Shown here: positions 1 through 6,112 of the stretch, one piece after another
Layout: every line of letters begins with the position of its first letter
Position numbering within the stretch: position 1 is the stretch's first letter
DNA from: JBFLVQ01 sp040758525
GTDB taxonomy: Bacteria; Acidobacteriota; Blastocatellia; Chloracidobacteriales; JADJPF01
Reading direction: 5' to 3'
DNA: 6,718 nucleotides
Assembly (NCBI GenBank): GCA_040758525.1
Contig: JBFLVQ010000529.1
Location: forward strand, 1-6,718
Program-made: the position numbers and the translations under genes
Notes under the pieces: model-generated
What the model saw: the letters and a program-made list of their open reading frames with translations, nothing else
Told to the model about the DNA's origin: nothing
Databases searched by the model: none

Positions 1-2
1 AA

Positions 3-74
3 GAAAACTTGCCACTCTATCTGGGCTTTTTTGAGTTTGTTCATAATGAAAAAAAAGAGGTAAAGCTTTGTTAG
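3..74 (+). CDS. Possible 3' end of a gene entering from the left (very uncertain)
   Basis: This frame is open from the window edge to a TAG at 72-74 and would encode a short tail containing LPLYLGFFEFVHN followed by a charged EKKEV stretch. The composition looks protein-like, with an amphipathic helix and then a charged end. It is only 23 codons, and a second frame is also open from position 1 to a TAA at 61-63. No family can be named, and it may be chance. The rest of 1-159 shows only two TGTTAGG direct repeats (69-75 and 81-87) and no convincing terminator for the minus-strand gene that ends at 160. Confidence 0.15.
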   Translation, partial: ENLPLYLGFFEFVHNEKKEVKLC

Positions 75-159
75 GCTCACTGTTAGGTTTGCTTCTTTCT
101 TAGCTCCCTGATTCACAGATTGAGCCTAAATTTATAAGCCACAATATCAGCTTTCACTA

Positions 160-999
160 TCAACCAGTAGAATAGATGATAAACGCCTGTTTGGACCGCT
201 CTTTCATGCGTTCCTTCTCTTTTTCTACCATAGCTTGCTTATTTTCTTCATATCTCTTAGTAATGGCCAGCAATCTCTGTTCATCTGCTCTACAACGTTC
301 TTCATCTTTTGCATAAACTCCATAGCGAGGAATGCGAGGCAGTCCGAGAATAAATATATAAGGTATGCCTGTATTATTTAGTTCAGCACGGTAAGCTTTC
401 GTTAGTTCATAAAAAGGGATAAAGAATCCTGCTTCCACAAGCGAGGCTTCTAACCGTTCCCGAACCTCGCCTTGTACATTCATAGTATCAAAATAAGCAA
501 CCCGATGCGGTCGCAGTGCCTTGTAATGTACAGAGGCAATCCTGCACATTGACTCCCAGGGAAATCCCTGAAAGGATTTAATATTGATTATCAAATCAAA
601 GTATTCTTGATGATAAGGGTAGTGAAAGTCCTGCACTTCTGCAATCAACTCACCTTCACGCAGTACATCCGTTCCTATTTCGGCAATAAGAGGTGAAATA
701 TCGTTGTTTATGCTGGATTGAAACTGCACTGCTGTTTGAGAAATATCCGTAGCATAGACTGTCAGGCCAAGTTGAGAAAGCAGTTTGGGAATAGGAGAAA
801 ATCCACAACCGGGCAACCAGATATTTTTTCCTCCATCTGCTAATAGATCTGCGGCAAGCTGAGGATAGGCAGATACAGGAATACTGCCGGGCCGATCGCT
901 CGCCTGATAAAATTCGCCTCTCAATTTCCTAGCAGTATAGTATTCTTCCCAGCCTGCCGAATCACTCCAATCGGCGGGCATACCTCTAATTTTTCCCAT
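160..999 (-). CDS. Class I SAM-dependent methyltransferase-like protein
   Basis: The product is about 279 residues from the ATG at 997-999 and is probably a cytosolic S-adenosylmethionine-dependent methyltransferase of unknown substrate. Visible in sequence: a motif I-like glycine loop IWLPGCGFSP (about residues 60-69) closing strand 1; an acidic residue in YATDIS (about 82-87), where the ribose-binding Asp/Glu sits in this fold; and FDLIIN (about 134-139) as a motif IV strand, followed by SFQGFPWESM. The last 45 or so residues form a highly charged helix rich in Glu, Lys and Arg, an unusual tail for this fold. The layout recalls the TPMT-like branch, but that is inference. Start choice: the ATG at 999 has GAGGAG 13 bases upstream, while a TTG at 1044 has AAGGAA about 9 bases upstream and would add 15 mostly hydrophobic residues. 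The ATG is preferred because the added residues do not look like this fold. The gene is divergent from the zinc-ribbon gene at 1152. Confidence 0.72.
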   Translation of the reverse strand: MGKIRGMPADWSDSAGWEEYYTARKLRGEFYQASDRPGSIPVSAYPQLAADLLADGGKNIWLPGCGFSPIPKLLSQLGLTVYATDISQTAVQFQSSINNDISPLIAEIGTDVLREGELIAEVQDFHYPYHQEYFDLIINIKSFQGFPWESMCRIASVHYKALRPHRVAYFDTMNVQGEVRERLEASLVEAGFFIPFYELTKAYRAELNNTGIPYIFILGLPRIPRYGVYAKDEERCRADEQRLLAITKRYEENKQAMVEKEKERMKERSKQAFIIYSTG

Positions 1000-1012
1000 T
1001 GCAGTGCTATTT

Positions 1013-1018
1013 CTCCTC
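1013..1018 (-). promoter_or_regulatory. Shine-Dalgarno candidate for the methyltransferase-like gene
   Basis: On the minus strand the sequence reads GAGGAG, ending 13 bases before the ATG at 999. The spacing is longer than ideal, so the upstream TTG start at 1044, which has its own AAGGAA, cannot be excluded. Confidence 0.4.
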
Positions 1019-1090
1019 AACAGGAAATTAATGAGCCAATACAACAGTCCTGTTTCCTTTTTCTGCTAGCAAAAACAGAACATCAATCAT

Positions 1091-1119
1091 TTTCCAAGCT
1101 ATGAGATAATAGTTATTCT
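1091..1119 (+). promoter_or_regulatory. Weak candidate promoter in the divergent intergenic region
   Basis: TTTCCA (1091-1096) and TATTCT (1114-1119) are 17 bases apart. Each matches 4 of 6 positions of the sigma70-type consensus and points toward the gene at 1152. The same AT-rich block read on the minus strand contains TTACTT and TATTAT 15 bases apart, which could serve the divergent methyltransferase gene. Neither is strong. The region 1000-1151 is the only space available for the control of both genes. Confidence 0.25.
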
Positions 1120-1151
1120 ATCAAACAAGTAACCTTAGATCGATTTAAATT

Positions 1152-2126
1152 ATGACGACTTTTACAACAATCAAAGATTATCCTTGTGCCGTTTGTGGAG
1201 CAAAGCACGAGCAGACTGTTTTGCGCAGCACTAACCAAATGGGTCCATCAGATCTTGATGGCAGGCCCGCTGAAATGGCCAGATCGACAATGCCATATTG
1301 GGTACAAACCTGTCCAGACTGTGGCTATTGTTCCAGTGATATCTCTAATACAGATCCAAAAATTCAGGAAATTGTTAAGAGCAGCATTTATCAACAGCAG
1401 CTTACCAGTCCTGATTTTCCAGAACTGGCTAACAAATTTTTATGTGAAGCATTGATCAAAGAGATGCTCGGTCAACATTTGGTTGCCGCCAATTCTTTTA
1501 TTCATGCAGCCTGGTGTTGTGATGATACAGAATCCCTTCAATCAGCAACTTATTGTCGAAATAAGGCGATTGAACTGATCCGAAAAGCTACACCCAAAGA
1601 ACATCTCGATAAACGGTACAATATCGAGCCAGAGGTATTTATCGATCTACTAAGAAGGGCTGGCCGCTTTACAGAGGCATCAGAACTTGTGCGATCCATT
1701 CTCAATGATAAACAGGATTATTTCTCTTTACGGCTGCTAAAGTTTCAAGAGAAACTTATCGAGAAAGGTGATACGAGAAAATACACCACTGAAGACGCAA
1801 CCGGCGTAATCAAGAGCGCTCGCTCTTTTTCCAAATTAGCTGATTATCTCTCATTCAACTATCATAACTTATTAACCAAGCATGAGCAGGAAGCAGTTAA
1901 TGTCAGAGGTTGTATTGATGATGAGGGAGAGCATTGGTTGAGTAATGATCCAGCAGTGTTAAATCTATTGGTTGATGGCATTGAACGTTTGGCCGAAAGG
2001 ATTGCAGAGAGACTTACGACTTCATATCCCGGTAAAGTTGTCATTAATCGCTGTCCAAAATGTAATGGTATAACTCGCACAGCTCGCGCAAAGCAATGTC
2101 AGCATTGTCATTTCGACTGGCATTAG
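1152..2126 (+). CDS. DUF2225-like protein with N- and C-terminal zinc ribbons
   Basis: This is a 324-residue protein, probably cytosolic, with no signal peptide or membrane segment. The N-terminal part has CAVC (Cys12, Cys15) and CPDCGYC (Cys54, Cys57, Cys60), a CxxC pair arrangement with the CPxCGY signature typical of DUF2225-type proteins. The middle (about 88-200) is helical, with segments such as FPELANKFLCEALIKEM and PEVFIDLLRRAGRFTEASEL that resemble TPR-like repeats. The C-terminus carries a second zinc ribbon, CPKC (301-304) and CQHC (316-319), ending three to five residues before the stop. Zinc binding is inferred from the paired CxxC motifs; the biological role is unknown. No Shine-Dalgarno sequence precedes the ATG (the upstream bases are GATTTAAATT), so initiation may be SD-independent. 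The stop is TAG. The next gene on this side, before the insertion sequence arrived, was convergent. Confidence 0.85.
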   Translation: MTTFTTIKDYPCAVCGAKHEQTVLRSTNQMGPSDLDGRPAEMARSTMPYWVQTCPDCGYCSSDISNTDPKIQEIVKSSIYQQQLTSPDFPELANKFLCEALIKEMLGQHLVAANSFIHAAWCCDDTESLQSATYCRNKAIELIRKATPKEHLDKRYNIEPEVFIDLLRRAGRFTEASELVRSILNDKQDYFSLRLLKFQEKLIEKGDTRKYTTEDATGVIKSARSFSKLADYLSFNYHNLLTKHEQEAVNVRGCIDDEGEHWLSNDPAVLNLLVDGIERLAERIAERLTTSYPGKVVINRCPKCNGITRTARAKQCQHCHFDWH

Positions 2127-2186
2127 GCATCCAGCAAATAATTATAGCGGAGCTATCAAATTGCAAAGTTAAGGTCTAGTCTTACT

Positions 2187-2223
2187 GTCCTGCATGGCTG
2201 CCCACCAGCCAAGATCTCAGGAC
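2187..2223. terminator. Nested hairpin between convergent genes, possible bidirectional terminator
   Basis: An outer perfect 6-bp stem, GTCCTG (2187-2192) with CAGGAC (2218-2223), encloses an inner perfect 6-bp stem, TGGCTG (2195-2200) with CAGCCA (2206-2211), around a CCCAC loop. It starts 60 bases after the zinc-ribbon gene's stop. Before the insertion sequence arrived it lay 67 bases after the stop of the convergent 715-residue gene. Neither side has a proper T-run, so it is not a canonical intrinsic terminator; a 3'-end stabilising or factor-dependent structure is equally possible. Nothing else is visible in 2127-2289. Confidence 0.4.
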
Positions 2224-2289
2224 TCCATGACTTTTACGCCAGGCTGTTGTGTTACGGTACGCAGCAAAACGCATAACTCATATAACTAT

Positions 2290-2298
2290 ACTAATGCT
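2290..2298. repeat. Left target site duplication of the IS4-family element
   Basis: ACTAATGCT directly abuts the left inverted repeat and recurs exactly at 3527-3535 beside the right one. Nine bases is within the 9-12 bp range known for IS4-family insertions. The alternative reading, a 17-bp inverted repeat, leaves only a 7-bp duplication and fits the family less well. Confidence 0.9.
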
Positions 2299-2314
2299 CT
2301 GACTACCTTACAGA
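2299..2314 (+). repeat. Left terminal inverted repeat of the insertion sequence
   Basis: CTGACTACCTTACAGA is the exact inverse complement of 3511-3526. The identity stops after 16 bases, where the inner sequences diverge (ATTAAG on this side, TCTTTG on the other). Confidence 0.93.
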
Positions 2315-2356
2315 ATTAAGAACCCCCTTTAATAACGGGCTTCAAATTAATAGGTG

Positions 2357-3433
2357 TTAAACGAACGAAAAATATTGGCAGTAAATCAATAGCAGTAGCG
2401 AGGCAACGATGTAACCAACGTAAGCCAAGTTAAAAATACTCAATTCTCTCTGCCAAGCAGGATCAACTAAGCGACGCATATCATCACCACCTTGCAAACA
2501 TCGTTCTCCTAACTCGTGACACCAGATTGTGGCAATTGCTTCCGCTAACAGTAATCTGGAGAGTCTATCAGCATGATGAAGTCTGCTATGATCAAGATCA
2601 AAACCACCACTCTTATCATCACGAAAGCTTTCTTCTATCTGCATTCTGATGCCATATTCGCTGAGGCGCGCACGATTGGCCGGCTTATCAGAAATTACTG
2701 CTAATAACTGTTTGCCATCATTGGTCCAAGTTACTGATAAGTTAGTTTCAAACTCAGCTTCCAAAGTAAGCAGCACAGGCTGATGAAATTGAGGCTGACC
2801 AAATTTCATTCCTAATTCATCGATTCGGCAAATGATACCTTGCTCCAGCCAGACCGTAGTATTAGCAGCAATGCGGATATTGTAATGCCAACCTACCGCT
2901 AAGCATACTTCAGCCCAATCATAATCTCGGAATCCTCGATCTGCGAGCAAAGTCACAGTTCTTACTCGTCCTTTTAAGAACTCTGCCGCTTGCTCAAAGA
3001 TTGGCTGTAGTGCTTGTGCCGTTGTTAATCCTTTGCCCGCAATAATAGTCCAGTGCAACGGAAAAGCACGACAACCATGAGCAATGGAAAGGCGAAAGAC
3101 TTGAAAGCGCTCGCCAAAGACCGAAACGCCATCAACGATTACTTTGATATCCTTATCTCGCCAGTTCTTTAATACCCGCGCTAGGATCGTTTGATAGTAT
3201 TGCCAGACATCTATGTTTTCATTCATCAGCCAGCGCCTAATTTTTGTTACTCGCGATTGCGCTTTGGTTTCTCCTGGGATGCTCTGCGCTATTTTGCTTA
3301 GGTTTACCGTTTCTTGCTGGATTATTCCGACCACGATCCACAGCAGATTCTTCAAATGCCTGACATCATCATATTCAATTATGCTTTCCTATTTTTCTTC
3401 AATTCGGTTATATATTTCTTGGCTGCTGCCCAT
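2357..3433 (-). pseudogene. IS4-family (YREK) transposase interrupted by an amber codon at position 15
   Basis: This is a DDE transposase that would cut and join the element's ends. The natural frame begins with ATG at 3431-3433, preceded by AGGAAGGAG at a 7-base spacing, and reads MGSSQEIYNRIEEK, then TAG (3389-3391), then ESIIEYDDVRHLKNLLW and on without further stops to TAA at 2357-2359: 358 codons counting the amber. The longest uninterrupted stretch from a start codon runs from a TTG at 3355 (332 residues) and has no good ribosome site. Catalytic residues are intact: the first Asp in VIVDGVSV, the second in LLADRGFRD, and the Glu in YGIRMQIEESFRDDK, which matches Y-2-R-3-E-6-K exactly. 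A single base change would explain the TAG, most simply from a Gln, Glu, Lys or Trp codon. Restarting at the TTG or low-level readthrough might still give some protein, but loss of activity is the simplest reading. Confidence 0.85.
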
Positions 3434-3440
3434 TTTAGTG

Positions 3441-3449
3441 CTCCTTCCT
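3441..3449 (-). promoter_or_regulatory. Shine-Dalgarno site that fixes the true transposase start
   Basis: On the minus strand it reads AGGAAGGAG, ending 7 bases before ATG at 3431-3433. It is the best ribosome binding site in the window and shows that the transposase originally began here, 26 codons before the internal TTG. Confidence 0.8.
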
Positions 3450-3477
3450 AAAATATTGCTTATTTTGGTTTTGCACT

Positions 3478-3507
3478 ATTTTAGGGCAGCTTTCATTTAT
3501 CTTTCAA
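3478..3507 (-). promoter_or_regulatory. Promoter of the insertion sequence transposase
   Basis: On the minus strand TTGAAA (plus-strand positions 3502-3507) and TAAAAT (3478-3483) are separated by 18 bases. Each matches 5 of 6 consensus positions. It lies inside the right end of the element and reads inward, towards the transposase and then the 3' end of the convergent zinc-ribbon gene. Confidence 0.65.
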
Positions 3508-3510
3508 AGA

Positions 3511-3526
3511 TCTGTAAGGTAGTCAG
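3511..3526 (-). repeat. Right terminal inverted repeat of the insertion sequence
   Basis: TCTGTAAGGTAGTCAG is the exact inverse complement of 2299-2314. It abuts the right copy of the 9-bp target duplication, which lies within the end of the 715-residue gene. Confidence 0.93.
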
Positions 3527-3535
3527 ACTAATGCT
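3527..3535. repeat. Right target site duplication, containing a stop codon
   Basis: ACTAATGCT is identical to 2290-2298. On the minus strand it reads AGCATTAGT. It supplies two bases of the penultimate Lys codon, the final His codon and the TAG stop of the 715-residue gene, so the insertion left that protein unchanged. Confidence 0.9.
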
Positions 3536-5675
3536 TTATTAAGCTATATATGATGATTCGTCCGTCCAATGTTCCAGCAGCGAAACCGTTATTACAATTA
3601 GTCAAAGAGATTATTACGGTTGGAACAATATTGATAAACACTTTATCAAGTAAAAACACTTCGCCAGTGTTAATGTCAATGGCGCTTAATGTACCGTTGC
3701 TGAGTGCGGCTATCGCGATATCGGAATTAGTTGATCTAATCATAGCCGCTACTTGTCCAGTTAATTTCGTCATCCAGATTACTTCACCTTTGGGAAGCCT
3801 TCTCTTATAAATAACCGAAGTCTCCTCATCTGGCGAGCCAGTATAGATTTGAAAAGCTAATACTAAAGCTCTGCCTTGACTCTCTTCTACAAAGAACCCG
3901 CAACCGCCTTCATATAAGTGAGCCATTTTCCACTCAGCCGGTGTCAAGGGAAAGAATCTCTCTATCTCGTGGGTAAACGGATCTATTTTACAAAGCCACT
4001 TAGCTCTTGCCGAATTGGCTGGCGTGCCCTGTAAAAAGTAGAGTTCTTCAGCATCATTAATTCGCAGATAGTGATTGAAAATATCGTAGTTGCCCAGATA
4101 GACAGGTTCTGAGAGAGCACCCGTCGGCGAGATAATCCAGCTTTCCAATGATTTTTCATGATCATGCTCAGTACTGCGCATAAGCACATAACCGGATTTC
4201 GCCGCGGGAAGCACTACTTCGCTTTCAATTATTACTGATCGCTCACCACTCGCTAAATTTATTCGTTCTACCTGCTTTTTCGAGGAAAAATTATTTTCGA
4301 AATTAACATAAATATCGTCGCTTTCTAACTCAACGATTTGTGTACTGTCCGCTTTATCAGATAAAAGAAGAGTTCGTTGCCAATCCTGATTCCATTGCTC
4401 AACGGCAGTATCGTTGCGGCATACGAGCAGACCGTTTTTCTCCGACCATGCCAAATCATGAATATGCCATCTCGGTTCGTAATGTTTGCCGACGCTTTCA
4501 GCAATCTCTTTTAAGGTTGCAATGTCATTAAGGTATCCTTTCGCGGCAGTCTCGCTGCCCATCTCCTCATCATAGATCGGATCTTTTACGATACTGGATG
4601 AGATTTCTCTCAGAGAAAATGCGCCATTCTCCATTGGCCAGACTGATGCTCTTATCGAGGCGGCTTCAGAACAATGCTCACCATCTTGTGGGTAACCATC
4701 TTCGCCCTCTGGATGCGTTTCATAACGAAATATAAAATCGAGCCGTTCTCCGTCTTCTTCAAAGGAACAGGATGTGATCGACACGGAAAAACCTTCCAGC
4801 AATGAAGCTCTCTCTCCGTTCTCAATATCAAAGAGCCAGAGATCGCCTTGATACATCCAGCCCCCGTCATAACAGCCTGTACCGATCGCGATCAAACGAT
4901 TATTGGGATGAATGGAGACGGAGTTGATCGGACTTCCGATCCTATCTAAATAAGCGCGCAGCGACAGGTCAGAAGCATTGTAGACACAGATGCGATCATG
5001 GATATAGCTCATGGTATCTATTCTTCTGCCGGCTGAGTTATAGAGCGCGAATGAACTCGAAACAACAATAAGCGAGCGATCCGGCGACCAATAGATTCCT
5101 AAAGGCAAGCCTGTTTCTGCAAAAGCACAGTCGCCTAAGACCTGTTGTTGAACAAAGGAGATTGCCGGGTTCGAACTTTGCCGATAATTCTTTTCCAGAG
5201 CATCCTGAAAGGCCTTCATCTCACTTACTACTCTCTGACCTGTGGGCTCTATACAAACGTGCGATATGTGTTGAAAGAGAATCGACAGTTTATCGTTTAG
5301 AATACTCGCCGCTTCTTTATCAGGTTCAAGCGAGGGAATTATTTCTTTTATTATGTATTCAAGATCTACCAATAATCCGATAGCCTGAGTTAAATCGAGA
5401 TTATGAGAGGAAAGCTCCTTTCCGTATTCTTGAAAAAATTGAAGATCGGTATCTGCTAGCTCATCGATCTGGCTTGAAGACAATATGGTAATTACTCTAT
5501 CGAGTAGAATGAATAGCTGTTTTTCGAGCGTTAATGAAAACTGTTCTTCGGTAAAGGGATGTATCGAACTTGACAAAAGCCACTTTTTCCATTTGCCAAA
5601 TAGCTCTTCTTTATCCGCTTTAAGTGTATTCGATAATAGTTTCAACGCAGAACTATCAGAGTCATTCTCTCTCAT
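3528..5675 (-). CDS. RsbRD_N-like helical domain fused to a beta-propeller, 715 residues
   Basis: Residues about 8-160 are all-helical, with a pattern like the RsbRD N-terminal domain found in stressosome-related sensors: LFGKWKKWLLSSS at the front, a central LEKQLFILLDRVITILSS, then FFQEYGKELSSHNLDLTQAIGLL. Residues about 180-715 look like a beta-propeller of WD40 or quinoprotein type. Blade-like pieces include PLGIYWSPDRSLIVVSSS, INSVSIHPNNRLIAIGTG, GDLWLFDIENGE, GTLSAIDINTGE and a last one, FAAGTLDGRIIIYS. No signal peptide, membrane segment or enzyme motif is seen, so a cytosolic sensor or scaffold is likely; the ligand or partner is unknown. The domain names are pattern-based inference. 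The start is the only ATG before an in-frame TGA upstream. It has no Shine-Dalgarno sequence, but a TATAAT lies 4 bases before it. The final codons and the TAG stop lie in the right target duplication of the insertion sequence, so the original end is preserved. Confidence 0.82.
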   Translation of the reverse strand: MRENDSDSSALKLLSNTLKADKEELFGKWKKWLLSSSIHPFTEEQFSLTLEKQLFILLDRVITILSSSQIDELADTDLQFFQEYGKELSSHNLDLTQAIGLLVDLEYIIKEIIPSLEPDKEAASILNDKLSILFQHISHVCIEPTGQRVVSEMKAFQDALEKNYRQSSNPAISFVQQQVLGDCAFAETGLPLGIYWSPDRSLIVVSSSFALYNSAGRRIDTMSYIHDRICVYNASDLSLRAYLDRIGSPINSVSIHPNNRLIAIGTGCYDGGWMYQGDLWLFDIENGERASLLEGFSVSITSCSFEEDGERLDFIFRYETHPEGEDGYPQDGEHCSEAASIRASVWPMENGAFSLREISSSIVKDPIYDEEMGSETAAKGYLNDIATLKEIAESVGKHYEPRWHIHDLAWSEKNGLLVCRNDTAVEQWNQDWQRTLLLSDKADSTQIVELESDDIYVNFENNFSSKKQVERINLASGERSVIIESEVVLPAAKSGYVLMRSTEHDHEKSLESWIISPTGALSEPVYLGNYDIFNHYLRINDAEELYFLQGTPANSARAKWLCKIDPFTHEIERFFPLTPAEWKMAHLYEGGCGFFVEESQGRALVLAFQIYTGSPDEETSVIYKRRLPKGEVIWMTKLTGQVAAMIRSTNSDIAIAALSNGTLSAIDINTGEVFLLDKVFINIVPTVIISLTNCNNGFAAGTLDGRIIIYSLIKH

Positions 5676-5679
5676 GGGT

Positions 5680-5685
5680 ATTATA
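5680..5685 (-). promoter_or_regulatory. Perfect -10 hexamer abutting the propeller gene, possible leaderless start
   Basis: On the minus strand TATAAT is followed by ACCC and then the ATG at 5673-5675. If it works as a -10 element, transcription would begin at or next to the start codon, which would explain why no ribosome binding site is present. No good -35 box is visible at 16-18 bases, so this may be an AT-rich coincidence. Confidence 0.35.
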
Positions 5686-5707
5686 GGCTTTCGTAGAAAT
5701 CATCTGG

Positions 5708-5755
5708 TTAAAAAGTCGGGCCGTCGAAGTAATTGCCGCCATCGTATTTCATCAC
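5708..5755 (-). CDS. Very short open frame after the protease gene (doubtful)
   Basis: After the protease stop (TAA at 5795-5797) the same frame stays open for 28 more codons to TAA at 5708-5710. The codons look coding, ending in VMKYDGGNYFDGPTF. Starts available are GTG at 5753-5755 or ATG at 5750-5752. The GAGAGA before them is too close to be a normal ribosome site. It could be a 14-15 residue peptide gene, the remnant of a longer gene, or chance. No family is recognised. Confidence 0.15.
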   Translation of the reverse strand: MMKYDGGNYFDGPTF

Positions 5756-5794
5756 TCTCTCAATAAGTTCGGTGACATTTACCAGTTCATAAAG

Positions 5795-6112
5795 TTACAT
5801 CCACCGCCAACTGCATTGCGATTGCCAGGTAGCCACTACTCGAGCATTAATTGCAGAAAGTGGCAGCCAGCCATAAGCTTCTTCTCGACCCAAATAATAA
5901 TAGCCATTTGCTTCATCGATATGGACAACTCTTTTGATAATGGTATGCATATCAGTTTGCGCCAGTACAACATCGCCAATACGTGGCTTAGACATCAAAC
6001 GGCAGGCTAACACAATCGCGCCTGGCGCAATGGTTGGCGACATCGAATCGCCGACAACGCGCGCGAGAATTACAAGACCAAACCATAGTTTCACTATTTT
6101 CATGATAATCAC
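5795..6112 (-). CDS. Short S26-family (signal-peptidase-like / Ni-SOD maturation-type) serine protease
   Basis: The protein is 105 residues and resembles the compact S26 peptidases annotated as nickel-type superoxide dismutase maturation proteases more than full-length LepB. The catalytic Ser23 sits in GDSMSPTI, matching the family's SMxPT box. The general-base Lys60 lies in HTIIKRVVHID, and IGDVVLAQ (45-52) is the conserved strand between them. The C-terminal part YYYLGREEAYGWLPL replaces the usual LGDN-type box, so substrate handling may differ. The segment before the Ser (WFGLVILARVVG) is hydrophobic but short and contains Arg, so a membrane anchor is doubtful. The GTG at 6110-6112 overlaps the upstream gene's TGA as GTGA, implying coupled translation; an ATG three codons later (6101-6103) is the alternative start. 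No SOD, pilin or other obvious substrate gene is nearby. Confidence 0.75.
   Translation of the reverse strand: MIIMKIVKLWFGLVILARVVGDSMSPTIAPGAIVLACRLMSKPRIGDVVLAQTDMHTIIKRVVHIDEANGYYYLGREEAYGWLPLSAINARVVATWQSQCSWRWM

Larger units (their letters stand above)
2299..3526 (-). mobile_element. Complete IS4-family insertion sequence, 1228 bp
   Basis: The ends are perfect 16-bp inverted repeats, CTGACTACCTTACAGA at 2299-2314 and its complement at 3511-3526. They are flanked by identical 9-bp direct repeats (2290-2298 and 3527-3535). Inside is one transposase frame on the minus strand with its own promoter and ribosome binding site near the right end. The size, the target duplication length and the Y-2-R-3-E-6-K signature of the transposase place it in the IS4 family. 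Perfect ends and an undecayed duplication indicate recent insertion, although the transposase now carries a nonsense codon. The short stretch 2315-2356 after the transposase stop holds no gene. Confidence 0.93.

Noticed and set aside
1186..1455. Overlapping plus-strand frame within the zinc-ribbon gene
   Set aside because: It is out of frame with a gene that shows clear zinc-ribbon motifs, and it has no recognisable features of its own.
3389..3391. TAG recoded as a sense codon (amber suppression) as an explanation for the interrupted transposase
   Set aside because: The zinc-ribbon gene and the propeller gene both end naturally with TAG, so genome-wide recoding does not fit. A nonsense mutation is simpler.
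3213..3542. Plus-strand open frame of 109 codons across the right end of the insertion sequence
   Set aside because: It lies antisense to the transposase and spans the element boundary, so it can only have existed since the insertion. The protein is low-complexity hydrophobic and has no ribosome site.
5485..5766. Plus-strand frame opposite the start of the propeller gene
   Set aside because: It is antisense to a well-supported N-terminal domain; the composition is Ser- and Arg-rich and typical of a shadow frame.
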